Origin: Janthinobacterium sp. 1_2014MBL_MicDiv
Lineage (GTDB): Bacteria > Pseudomonadota > Gammaproteobacteria > Burkholderiales > Burkholderiaceae_D
Direction of reading: 5' to 3'
DNA: 64,000 nt
NCBI RefSeq assembly: GCF_001865675.1
Contig: NZ_CP011319.1
Location: 558,001-622,000 of the forward strand
The position numbers and the translations under genes were made by a program. Shown here one piece after another: positions 44,601 to 52,300 of the stretch. Each line of letters opens with the position of its first letter. Positions within the stretch are counted from its first letter, which is position 1. Under the pieces are notes generated by a model, which was given only the letters and a program-made list of their open reading frames with translations, had not been told where the DNA came from and searched no databases.

Positions 44601-46901
44601 GATCACCCGCCGCCATTGGAGCATGCCGTGCCGGATGCGCTGGTGCCTGCCACCATGCCGCCCGATGCGGCTGCGCTGCTGGCGGCCAGCGCCGGCATCA
44701 GCGATGAACTCGACCTCGACCTGCTGTCGGTCTTCCTGGAAGAGGGCACCGATCTGCTGCCGCAGATCGGCGAAGCGCTGCGCAGCTGGCAGCAGCAGCC
44801 GCAGGACAGCAGCCAGGCGCAGATGCTGCTGCGTACCCTGCATACGGTGAAGGGCAGCGCGCGCATGGCCGGCGCCATGCGCCTGGGCCAGCATGCGCAT
44901 GAAATCGAGACGCATATCGAAAACATGCTGCATGCGGGCACGGCCACGCCACAGGCGTTCGAGGAATTGCTGGCCCATTACGACCATGCGCTGCACCTGT
45001 TCGAGCAATTGCAGCAGCCCTTGCTGCCGCTGCCTGGCATGGAAGACACGCCTGCCGCCGAACCGAAGGCGGCGCTGGTGCGCGTGCGGGCCGATATCCT
45101 CGACCGGCTGGTGAACCAGGCGGGCGAAGTGTCGATCACGCGCTCGAAAATGGAAAATGAAGTGGGCGTGCTGGGCGCGTCGCTGGCCGAGTTTTCCGAC
45201 AACCTGCAGCGCTTGCGGCGCCAGTTGCGCGAAGTGGAAATGCAGGCCGAGTCGCAGATCGCCTCGCGCATGGCCGTCGGCAGCGAGCGCGATTTCGATC
45301 CGCTCGAATTCGACCGTTTTACGCGCTTGCAGGAACTCACGCGCATGATGGCCGAAAGCGTCAACGACGTGGCGTCCTTCCATGAAAACCTCAGCCATAG
45401 CGTCGACGCGGTGACGGACGACCTGGTGCTGCAGGCACGCCTGACGCGCGAGCTGCAGCGCGACCTGATGCAGATCCGCATGGTGCCGTTTGCCAGCATC
45501 GCCGAACGCCTGTTCCGCGTGGCGCGGCAAAGCGCCAAGGAAGTCGACAAGCGCGTCAACCTCGATATCCGCGGCAGCGGCGTGGAAGTCGACCGCAGCG
45601 TGCTCGAACGCATGGCGGCGCCTTTTGAACACCTGCTGCGCAACGCCATCGTGCATGGCGTCGAGCCGCGCGATGCGCGCCTGGCCGCGGGCAAGAGCGA
45701 AACGGGCGAGCTGCTGGTGCAGGTCAGCCAGCAGGGCAATGAAGTGGCGATCGCCTTTTCCGACGATGGCGCCGGCCTGGACCTCGAGCGCATTCGCGCC
45801 AAGGCGCACAGCGCCGGCCTGCTGGCGCCGGATGCGCAGCTGAGCGATGCGCAGGCGGCCGAACTGATTTTCGCACCCGGCTTTTCCACCGCCGACAGCC
45901 TGACGGAACTGGCAGGCCGCGGTGTCGGCATGGATATCGTGCGCTCCGAAGCGGTCGCCCTGGGCGGCCGCATCGAGACCGTGTCGGTGCCTGGGCAAGG
46001 CATGCGCTTCACTATTCATCTGCCGCTGACCCTGGCCGTGACGCAAGTGGTGCTGCTGGCGGCGAACGGGCAAACCTATGCCCTGCCTTCCGTGCTGGTG
46101 GAGCAGGTGCTGCACCTGAAGGGCGGGCAGCTGGCACAGGCGCAGGCGGCCGGGCGCATCGAGTCGCACGGGCAGTCGCTGGCGCTGCACCACCTGTCGG
46201 CCATGCTGGGCGAGCCGCCGGTGGCGCAAACCGTGCAGCGTTACGCGCCCGTGCTGTTGCTGAGGAATGGCAATGACAGGCTGGCGCTGCAGGTTGACGA
46301 CGTGCTGGGCAACCGTGAAGTGGTGGTCAAGCACGTGGGCCCGCAACTGGCGCGCATGCCCGGCATTGCCGGCGCCACGGTGCTGGGCACGGGCGACATC
46401 GTGCTGATCCTGAACCCGGTGGCGCTGGCGCAGCACCTGGAGCACCATCCCGAACTGCTGTCGCAATACGCGCTGGCATCCGGTGCGCACCGCGCCGCCT
46501 CCAGCATGCTGGCCGCGGCGCGCGCCTGCGTGATGGTGGTGGACGATTCGCTCACCGTGCGCCGCGTGATGCAGCGCCTGTTCGAGCGCGAAGGCTACCA
46601 GGTACTGCTGGCGAAGGATGGCGTCGATGCGCTGGAACAGCTGCATGCACTGGAGGCGTCGGCCATGCCGGCGCTGCTGCTGCTCGACGTGGAGATGCCG
46701 CGCATGGATGGTTTCGACCTGACGCGCAATGTACGCAGCGACGACAAGACGCGCGACATTCCCGTCATCATGATCACCTCGCGCAGCGCCGACAAGCACC
46801 GCACGCACGCGTTCGAACTGGGCGTGAATGCGTATTTCGGCAAGCCGTTCCAGGAGGATGAATTGCTGGCCGAGGTGAACCGCCTGCTGACGGCGGCTTG
46901 A
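41613..46901 (+). CDS. chpA: ChpA/PilL-type hybrid chemosensory histidine kinase
   Basis: 1762-residue CheA-like kinase of the Pil-Chp system. After a long Ala/Leu-rich helical N-terminal half with degenerate Hpt-like segments, three Hpt domains carry histidines in HTLKGSSRM (about 651), HTLAGTSGT (about 821, Lys replaced) and HTVKGSARM (about 1075). Then dimerisation, a HATPase domain (LLRNAIVHGVEPRDAR near 1340, DDGAGLDLERI, GRGVGMDIVRSE), a CheW-like domain (about 1470-1600) and a C-terminal receiver (VVDDSLTVRRVMQ, phospho-Asp in LLLDVEMPRMDGF). Shorter than Pseudomonas ChpA (about 2470). It phosphorylates PilG and PilH. Confidence 0.93.
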   Translation: MSTPDSPQQSKPFDSEPLSWVMVEIREALGRSKTALFEAGGREREERATALQHARSHLHQAHGALVMVDVAGASLLTAGAEQALARFRDGSLEYTVDHAQVVAELYQALVEYLEDLVAGASPQPTRLFPYHRALQAMLGVERIHPADLFFPPAAMLDGHAIALAEAPPAADYPAWRGRFEKSLLPFLKAQDAGAQRQHAAALHETLTLVADAQQEAPARTFWFTMQAFAELAASGQVAHGLYVKQLFGLINLQLRRLAQGAASLPEAMLRDALFFIAAADAPTPAASQLRAAFALDGLAVADVETRRYGQVDQDALQGARAALAQARASWSRLAQADLDPALGDAFDQSLQQVAAHADALKLPALASLLRQCADVARQAVASGRSAALEQEIGTALLFAETGLEQVRRLPDDFAGNAETLAARLQALLAGAAPLPAAAGELSRQIEQGQTVAALADAMKAGLRQVEKLLNEYYADAARQASLAGVSPVLARLQEGLAGLGLDDACAAVQQVDTAVERLAASDAPAGAQAEALDEIAQNVSALGFFVDMLGRNAQAASARFHFDAAAGTFRALPFEKVAAAGTVPVPLLDQALPPAAPAAVDAGPALADVDAEMLDIFIAEAREVLTFIDSTLALPREQAASGEHLAMLRRSFHTLKGSSRMIGLAQFAEAAAAVERVMNTWLAEARPASDDLFTLLNYGWYQLSEWVAELEGGAGREREAGMLLAAAERVREGGPFELRKPRPAAPLASNGNVIGFPSATAPGVHEAPDDHLKHVGELRIGLPLYNIYLAETDELLRVLTRDFGEWRHEPRAVSAEALQAVHTLAGTSGTVGFLSLRDLAHALETTIETAVPPLAGLQDAQHDVLEQATQRIAQMLQAFALGDLAPAQPDMIEALNALWRALTAAPGASAQDPLDALFAATYASIVGAAAPETPPAEVAEVTEAAETAAGAEPEAAVPQLDTLFQTTYASIVADAVRPPVPALERGASDDLFDAGFDHPPPLEHAVPDALVPATMPPDAAALLAASAGISDELDLDLLSVFLEEGTDLLPQIGEALRSWQQQPQDSSQAQMLLRTLHTVKGSARMAGAMRLGQHAHEIETHIENMLHAGTATPQAFEELLAHYDHALHLFEQLQQPLLPLPGMEDTPAAEPKAALVRVRADILDRLVNQAGEVSITRSKMENEVGVLGASLAEFSDNLQRLRRQLREVEMQAESQIASRMAVGSERDFDPLEFDRFTRLQELTRMMAESVNDVASFHENLSHSVDAVTDDLVLQARLTRELQRDLMQIRMVPFASIAERLFRVARQSAKEVDKRVNLDIRGSGVEVDRSVLERMAAPFEHLLRNAIVHGVEPRDARLAAGKSETGELLVQVSQQGNEVAIAFSDDGAGLDLERIRAKAHSAGLLAPDAQLSDAQAAELIFAPGFSTADSLTELAGRGVGMDIVRSEAVALGGRIETVSVPGQGMRFTIHLPLTLAVTQVVLLAANGQTYALPSVLVEQVLHLKGGQLAQAQAAGRIESHGQSLALHHLSAMLGEPPVAQTVQRYAPVLLLRNGNDRLALQVDDVLGNREVVVKHVGPQLARMPGIAGATVLGTGDIVLILNPVALAQHLEHHPELLSQYALASGAHRAASSMLAAARACVMVVDDSLTVRRVMQRLFEREGYQVLLAKDGVDALEQLHALEASAMPALLLLDVEMPRMDGFDLTRNVRSDDKTRDIPVIMITSRSADKHRTHAFELGVNAYFGKPFQEDELLAEVNRLLTAA

Positions 46902-46910
46902 ACGAAGCTT

Positions 46911-46935
46911 GCCTGTCCGCCAGGCGCGGACAGGC
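46911..46935 (+). terminator. hairpin terminating the pil-chp operon
   Basis: Perfect 10-bp stem GCCTGTCCGC/GCGGACAGGC (46911-46920, 46926-46935), 5-nt loop, 9 bp after the chpA stop. There is no T run, so termination efficiency is uncertain. Confidence 0.5.
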
Positions 46936-47025
46936 ATGAAATGGGCAGGCAGGCTCACGGCAGGCCCTGCATTCTAAGACACAGCGGCAACCATGACAGG
47001 CGTGCAGCGGCACGCCAGGACAACA

Positions 47026-47646
47026 ATGAGCATACACGCCAAACTGAAAAAACTCGAAGACAAGGCCATGCTCAAAGGCGAGCATGCGGTCGCTGCGGCG
47101 GCAGCCCATCTGTTGCAAGAGATCGACGCCGTGGACAGGCAAATTAACCTCGTCGGGGCGCTGCACGAAGTGGGCTACCTTCAAAACTCGTTGAAGCCAT
47201 ACTGGAATGAATTCAGGGCCGATGAGCCAGCATGGATAGAGCGCTGCCTGGCAAGGCTGGTCGTTGCCGATCATGATTATTGGGCCCTGGCCTCGCTTCT
47301 GGGCTGCGATGGCCCGACCACCGTCGGCCTCGCAAAGGGCAAGGGTTTCAAACCCGCCGCGACGAGGCGGTATGCGCGTTTTGACAAACCCGATGTCCAG
47401 GTCGAGACCCTGTATTTGACCGGCATGGGGAAGGTGCTGCATCCCATCCTGGAAATCGGCTATGACAGCAGGAACATGAGCAATGTCGACGTGGGACGGG
47501 CGCGGGCGCTGAGTCTGGACAATAAGCCGGACCATACACAATGGCAGCCGGGTGAGCCGCTGGGGGCGGGCGGACTGTCCCTTTCCATGCAGGCGAAACT
47601 CCCGCACGGCGCCTGGCGGTCGGTCTGGACGGCGTTCAATCCATGA
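47026..47646 (+). CDS. orphan hypothetical protein
   Basis: 206-residue soluble protein without recognised domains. An N-terminal charged helix (MSIHAKLKKLEDKAMLKGEH) leads to a helical first half (about 1-90), and the second half is richer in beta-type and Gly sequence. There is no signal peptide or membrane segment. AGGA 7 bases upstream supports ATG 47026 over 46993. It does not belong to the pil-chp operon by function, converges with phrB, and is less GC-biased than its neighbours, all suggesting an acquired accessory gene. The function is unknown. Confidence 0.65.
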   Translation: MSIHAKLKKLEDKAMLKGEHAVAAAAAHLLQEIDAVDRQINLVGALHEVGYLQNSLKPYWNEFRADEPAWIERCLARLVVADHDYWALASLLGCDGPTTVGLAKGKGFKPAATRRYARFDKPDVQVETLYLTGMGKVLHPILEIGYDSRNMSNVDVGRARALSLDNKPDHTQWQPGEPLGAGGLSLSMQAKLPHGAWRSVWTAFNP

Positions 47647-47685
47647 GCGCTGCGGCGGGCACCGGCCACGCCGCCTTTCGCTGCC

Positions 47686-49149
47686 TTATTTCACCGCCTT
47701 GACGACGCCATAGCGCTCCAGCGTTTCCTTGCGCGCCGCATCGTGCTGTACCAGGGGAAGCGGATAGTCGCGGCCCAGCACGATGTTTTTTTGTTCGAGC
47801 AGCATGCGCGGCACCAGCCACGGCGCGTGGATTTCCCTGTCGCCCAGCGCCTTCAGTTGCGGCAGGTAGCGGCGGATGAAGCGTCCGTCCGCATCGAATT
47901 TTTCCGATTGCGTGACCGGATTGAAGATGCGGAAATAGGGCTGGGCGTCGCAGCCCGACGATGAGGCCCATTGCCAGCCGCCGTTGTTCGAGGCCAGGTC
48001 GAAGTCGTTCAGGTGCAGCGCGAAATACGCTTCGCCGCGGCGCCAGTCGATCCCCAGGTCCTTGATCAGGAAGCAGGCCGTGACCATGCGCAGGCGGTTG
48101 TGCATATAGCCTGTCTGGTTCAGCTGCGCCATGGCCGCGTCGACCAGCGGATAGCCGGTGCGCCCATCGCACCATGCCGCAAAGGCGGCGTCGGCCTCGG
48201 GTCCCGTTTCCCAGGCGATGGCGTCGTAGGCCGGTTTGAAGGCGCCCGTTTCCACATGCGGGTTCTGGTACAAAATCATGGCGTAGAAGTCACGCCAGAT
48301 CAGTTCGGCCAGCCACACGGGCGCGCCATCGCCGCCGCCGCCCCGGTCCATCAGGTCGACCACGCTGCGCACCAGGTAGCGCAGCGAGACGGTGCCGAAG
48401 CGCAGATGCATCGACAGATAGGACGGCCCCTTCAGGGCGGGATAATCGCGCGCCACGTCATAGCGGGCCACGCGCGGCAGGAAGTCCTCGAACAGTTTGC
48501 TGGCGCCCGACATGCCGGTGGGGATGGCCAGTTCGGCCAGGTTGCTGGCCTCGAAACCCAGTTCGGCCAGGGTGGGCAGGGGCAGCGGCGTGCCGGCGCG
48601 GGGCGGCGCCAGGCGGGCCGCGTGCGGCTCGATATCGAATGGCGCCAGGCAGCCGGGGTCGGCGCGCATTTTCTTCAGCCAGGCGTTCTTGTACGGCGTG
48701 TAGACGGTGTACGGCTTGTCCGACAGCGTCAGTATCTCATCTTTTTCAAAGATCACCTGGTCCTTGAAACTGAACCACAGGCGCGCATCGCGCGTCAGCG
48801 CGGCGGCCACGCCGGCGTCGCGGGCGATGGCTTGCGGTTCGTAATCATGGTTGGCGAAGACGGCATCGGCGTGCAATTCGGCCGCCAGGCGCGGGATCGC
48901 TTCGGCCGCGTCCGCGTGCAGCACGATCAGGTCGCCACCGAGCTGGCGCAGCTCGGCCGCCAGTTCGGCCACGCTGGCCAGGATGAAGTCGACGCGCCGG
49001 TCGCGGCGCGGCAGCGCCGCCAGGATGGCGGTGTCATAGACAAATACGCAATGCACGGCCTGGCTCTGGCGCAGGGCGTGATGCAGTGCAGCATGGTCAA
49101 ATGCGCGCAAATCGCGGCGGAACCACACCAGGGAAGTCTTGATTGTCAT
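47686..49149 (-). CDS. phrB: deoxyribodipyrimidine (CPD) photolyase
   Basis: 487-residue flavoprotein repairing cyclobutane pyrimidine dimers with blue light. The N-terminal Rossmann antenna domain starts LVWFRRDLRAFDH; the C-terminal FAD domain has the SYLSMHLRFGTVS (about 244), WRDFYAMIL, MHNRLRMVTACFLIKDLGIDWR and WQWASSSGCDAQPYFRIFNP blocks carrying FAD contacts and Trp residues of the electron-transfer chain. Single gene, not in an operon. It converges with the orphan gene. Confidence 0.96.
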   Translation of the reverse strand: MTIKTSLVWFRRDLRAFDHAALHHALRQSQAVHCVFVYDTAILAALPRRDRRVDFILASVAELAAELRQLGGDLIVLHADAAEAIPRLAAELHADAVFANHDYEPQAIARDAGVAAALTRDARLWFSFKDQVIFEKDEILTLSDKPYTVYTPYKNAWLKKMRADPGCLAPFDIEPHAARLAPPRAGTPLPLPTLAELGFEASNLAELAIPTGMSGASKLFEDFLPRVARYDVARDYPALKGPSYLSMHLRFGTVSLRYLVRSVVDLMDRGGGGDGAPVWLAELIWRDFYAMILYQNPHVETGAFKPAYDAIAWETGPEADAAFAAWCDGRTGYPLVDAAMAQLNQTGYMHNRLRMVTACFLIKDLGIDWRRGEAYFALHLNDFDLASNNGGWQWASSSGCDAQPYFRIFNPVTQSEKFDADGRFIRRYLPQLKALGDREIHAPWLVPRMLLEQKNIVLGRDYPLPLVQHDAARKETLERYGVVKAVK

Positions 49150-49531
49150 TATTTCGTGTGTTTAGGGTCAAGAATAGGCGATTTTTCGCCGTTCATGCGG
49201 CTTTATGGCCGCTCGCGCCATGCCTTTGGCGTCGCTGTAATGGCAATTCAGTGTAAACTACTGGGTATATGCGCCGCGTTTTGCGTGCGACAACGATTTT
49301 GCGATCAATTTTACAATTGACGTTGCGAAGGCGGCCAGGCGAGCTTGCAAGCGAGCTGGTTACTGACGCTCCGCACCACGCAAAGCGTAATTTGTAATCG
49401 AATTTACAACAATAATAGCGTCCGGCATCCCTGCGGCGCGCGGCCACCGTTCCGCGCCGCAGGGATCGCCAGGCGTACGACAGCAGGGGTAAGCGAGACT
49501 TGCCAGCAAGCCCACAGAGAGAGCATCGCGT
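49150..49531. other. 382-bp divergent spacer between phrB and yqgE
   Basis: Holds the promoters of both genes. AT-rich inverted repeats TCAATT-4-AATTGA (49305-49320) and TTGTAA-6-TTACAA (49392-49409) share a TTACAA core and could be operators. A perfect palindrome GCTTGCAAGC is near 49342. A 14-bp hairpin follows at 49427-49466. No gene is seen. Confidence 0.5.
49427..49466 (+). other. perfect 14-bp hairpin in the yqgE leader
   Basis: Arms ATCCCTGCGGCGCG (49427-49440) and its exact complement (49453-49466) with a 12-nt loop, 65 bp before the yqgE start. There is no T run on either strand, so it is not an intrinsic terminator; it may be a leader structure or a solitary palindromic element. 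Confidence 0.55.
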
Positions 49532-50179
49532 ATGAAGAAGAGTAAAATTGACCAGACTCTACCAGGACATCGATTGATGCAGGGAGTCGGAGAGCCGGCC
49601 GCAACCGGTTCTTCCACCCTGAATCTGGCCAACCATTTCCTGATTGCGATGCCGGCGATGCAAGATCCCATCTTTGGCGGTACGGTGGTTTACGTTTGCG
49701 AGCACAATGAAAACGGCGTGCTGGGCGTCGTCATCAACAAACCCACCGACATGACGATGGAAGTGCTGTTCGATCGCATCGACCTGAAACTGGCGGCCGG
49801 CAGCGACGCGCCCATCATCAACGAACCGATCATGTTTGGCGGCCCCGTGCAGGATGACCGCGGCTTCGTGCTGCATACGCCGGGCGCGCGCTATTCCTCG
49901 TCGCTGACGGTGACGGACGAAGTGGCGTTTACCACCTCGATCGACGTGCTCGAAGCCGTCGCCAAGGGCGATGGCCCCGAGCGCATGCTGGTCTCGATCG
50001 GCTATTCGGGCTGGAGCCCGGGCCAGCTGGAAGACGAGATCGGCCGCAATGGCTGGCTGACGGTGGGCGCCTCGGCCGATATCCTGTTCGACTTCCCCAT
50101 CGAAGAACGCTATGTGGCAGCCATCAAGCTGCTGGGCATCGACCCGCTCATGCTGGCGAGTGAGGCTGGCCACGCATGA
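49532..50179 (+). CDS. yqgE: YqgE/AlgH-family (UPF0301) protein
   Basis: 215-residue soluble protein of the YqgE/AlgH family. Blocks: LIAMPAMQDPIFGGTVVYVCEHNENGVLGVVINKP (about 38-72), IMFGGPVQDDRGFVLH, and GYSGWSPGQLEDEI. Its role is unsettled; in Pseudomonas it was linked to alginate. It usually precedes ruvX, as here. ATG 49532 is the longest start; 49577 would remove 15 poorly conserved residues. Confidence 0.92.
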   Translation: MKKSKIDQTLPGHRLMQGVGEPAATGSSTLNLANHFLIAMPAMQDPIFGGTVVYVCEHNENGVLGVVINKPTDMTMEVLFDRIDLKLAAGSDAPIINEPIMFGGPVQDDRGFVLHTPGARYSSSLTVTDEVAFTTSIDVLEAVAKGDGPERMLVSIGYSGWSPGQLEDEIGRNGWLTVGASADILFDFPIEERYVAAIKLLGIDPLMLASEAGHA

Positions 50180-50329
50180 GGTGGATGGCATAAACCTGCC
50201 GCGCAGCCCACTTTCGGGCATCCGTTGCTCGCCGTACCTGCGACCAGCTCCGCTACTCAACCCGACATTGAGCTTGCCCGTTACGGTTTCTGGCACCACC
50301 TATGTTGATTTTTATTATGGAAAAATGCT

Positions 50330-50728
50330 GTGACGAGTGACGCCATCGACACCATCCTTGCCTTCGATTTCGGCCTGAAACGCATCGGCGTGGCCATCGG
50401 CAATACCATGATTTGCCAGGCCAAGCCGCTCAGCGTGATCACGGCCACGGCGAATGAGCCGAAGTTTGCCGCCATCGCCAGCCTGATCACGGAGTGGGGC
50501 GCCAGCCGCATCGTGGTGGGCCTGCCCAGCCATCCCGATGGCACGGAACACGAGATGAGCGCGCGCTGCCGCCGTTTCGCCAACCAGGTGCATGGCCGCT
50601 TCAACCTGCCGGTGGAACTGGTCGACGAACGCTATTCCTCGGCCGTCATCGCCGCCAGGCGCGGTGAAGTGATCGACGACCGCGCCGCCGCCATCATCCT
50701 GCAGCAGTATTTCGACGCGCATTGTTGA
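50330..50728 (+). CDS. ruvX: RuvX/YqgF putative Holliday-junction resolvase, pre-16S rRNA nuclease
   Basis: 132-residue RNase H-fold nuclease. First-strand Asp in AFDFGLKRIGVAIG (about 11-24), GLPSHPDGTEHEM, and LVDERYSSAVI. The family (YqgF) takes part in 5'-end maturation of 16S rRNA and is classed as a Holliday-junction resolvase homologue. GTG start at 50330; the 150-bp gap after yqgE shows no clear signal. Confidence 0.92.
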   Translation: MTSDAIDTILAFDFGLKRIGVAIGNTMICQAKPLSVITATANEPKFAAIASLITEWGASRIVVGLPSHPDGTEHEMSARCRRFANQVHGRFNLPVELVDERYSSAVIAARRGEVIDDRAAAIILQQYFDAHC

Positions 50729-50793
50729 CCTGACCTACCACGTATTTTCCGAACCGAATTCCTGAACCGAATTTCCGAACCATTAAGAGCTCT

Positions 50794-51318
50794 ATGCCGA
50801 ATCCTACGAATCCTTCCCAACTCGACGCCGAGGCCCTGTATGCGGTCTTGCTGCAACAGGTGCAGAACGGCCTGGCTGGCATCCCCAACGTGGCCATCGT
50901 CGGCATCCATTCGGGCGGCGCCTGGCTGGCCGAACGCCTGGCGCGCGACCTGAACCTGCTCGACCGCCTGGGCGTGCTCGACGTCTCGTTCTACCGCGAC
51001 GACTTCGCCCAAAAAGGCCTGCATGCCGACGTCAAGCCGACGCAGATCAGCTTTGACGTGGCCGGCGCCACCATCCTGCTGGTCGACGACGTGCTTTACA
51101 CGGGCCGCACCACGCGCGCGGCCATCAACGAATTGTTCGACTATGGCCGTCCGGCGAAGATCATGCTGGCCGCCCTGGTCGACCGTGGCGAGCGCCAGCT
51201 GCCGGTGGCCGCCGATTTCGTGGCCGCCTTCACTGCCGTGCCGCCGGGCCAGGCGCTGGTCCTGAAGCAAGCCGACGATGGAAAATTCACGCTCACCATA
51301 GATACCCACCATGCTTAA
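50794..51318 (+). CDS. pyrR: PyrR bifunctional pyrimidine regulator / uracil phosphoribosyltransferase
   Basis: 174-residue type I phosphoribosyltransferase. The PRPP loop ILLVDDVLYTGRTTRAAINEL (about 89-109) is complete, with IVGIHSGGAWLAERLA upstream. In Gram-positives PyrR binds pyr mRNA; in betaproteobacteria that role is unproved and no PyrR-binding loop or attenuator is visible here. Overlaps pyrB by 8 bases. Confidence 0.92.
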   Translation: MPNPTNPSQLDAEALYAVLLQQVQNGLAGIPNVAIVGIHSGGAWLAERLARDLNLLDRLGVLDVSFYRDDFAQKGLHADVKPTQISFDVAGATILLVDDVLYTGRTTRAAINELFDYGRPAKIMLAALVDRGERQLPVAADFVAAFTAVPPGQALVLKQADDGKFTLTIDTHHA

Positions 51319-52276
51319 TCCGCAACTGAATAAACACGGCGAACTGCAACATCTGCTGACGATCGAAGGCTTGCCGAAGTCTATCGTCAACCACATCCTG
51401 GACACCGCTTCCTCGTTCGTCGGCATCTCCGACCGCGACGTGAAGAAGGTGCCGCTGATGCGCGGCAAGAGCGTTTTCAACCTGTTCTTTGAAAACTCCA
51501 CGCGCACCCGCACCACCTTCGAAATCGCCTCGAAACGATTGTCGGCCGACGTCATCAACCTGAACATCCAGGCATCGTCGGCCAGCAAGGGCGAGTCCCT
51601 GCTCGACACCATCGACAACCTGTCGGCCATGCATGCCGACATGTTCGTCGTGCGCCACGCGCAATCGGGCGCGCCCTACCTGATCGCCAAGCACCTGATC
51701 GACACCAAGCAGCCGCATGTCCACGTCGTCAACGCCGGCGACGGACGCCACGCGCACCCGACCCAGGGCTTGCTCGACATGTACACGATCCGCCACTACA
51801 AGAAGGATTTCACGAACCTGACGGTGGCCATCGTGGGCGATATCCTGCACAGCCGCGTGGCCCGTTCCGATATCCACGCGCTGACCACGCTGGGCGTGCC
51901 GGAAGTGCGCGCCATCGGCCCGCACACCCTGCTGCCGGGCGGCCTGGAACAGATGGGCGTGCGCACCTTCACCAACATGGATGAAGGCCTCAAGGGCGTC
52001 GACGTGATCATCATGCTGCGCCTGCAAAACGAACGCATGAGCGGCGCGCTGCTGCCGTCGGCGCAGGAATATTTCAAGAGCTACGGCCTGACGCCGGAAC
52101 GCCTGGCGCTGGCCAAGCCGGACGCCATCGTCATGCATCCGGGCCCGATGAACCGCGGCGTGGAGATCGATTCGGCCGTGGCCGACGGTCCGCAGGCGGT
52201 GATCCTGCCGCAGGTGACGTTCGGTATCGCCGTGCGCATGGCGGTGATGAGTATTTTGGCTGGTAATCAGGGCTGA
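51311..52276 (+). CDS. pyrB: aspartate carbamoyltransferase catalytic chain
   Basis: 321-residue enzyme joining carbamoyl phosphate and aspartate. The carbamoyl-phosphate loop STRTRTTFE is at 63-71, HPTQGLLDMYTI in the middle, and HPGPMNRGVEI near the C-terminus for aspartate binding. No regulatory pyrI is present; the inactive dihydroorotase-like gene directly downstream suggests the PyrB-PyrC' dodecamer type known from Pseudomonas. Confidence 0.97.
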   Translation: MLNPQLNKHGELQHLLTIEGLPKSIVNHILDTASSFVGISDRDVKKVPLMRGKSVFNLFFENSTRTRTTFEIASKRLSADVINLNIQASSASKGESLLDTIDNLSAMHADMFVVRHAQSGAPYLIAKHLIDTKQPHVHVVNAGDGRHAHPTQGLLDMYTIRHYKKDFTNLTVAIVGDILHSRVARSDIHALTTLGVPEVRAIGPHTLLPGGLEQMGVRTFTNMDEGLKGVDVIIMLRLQNERMSGALLPSAQEYFKSYGLTPERLALAKPDAIVMHPGPMNRGVEIDSAVADGPQAVILPQVTFGIAVRMAVMSILAGNQG

Positions 52277-52300
52277 TAGCCCAAGGACGAGTAAGCAAGC

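Noticed and set aside
43386..46958. 1190-codon open frame antisense to chpA
   Set aside because: Shadow of the chpA frame; composition and lack of start signals rule it out.
50112..50333. 73-codon frame between yqgE and ruvX
   Set aside because: Overlaps the yqgE end in another frame, lacks a ribosome binding site and family resemblance.
50794..51318. PyrR-dependent attenuator ahead of pyrR/pyrB
   Set aside because: The 65-bp gap before pyrR shows no terminator/antiterminator pair, so PyrR-type attenuation is not supported here.
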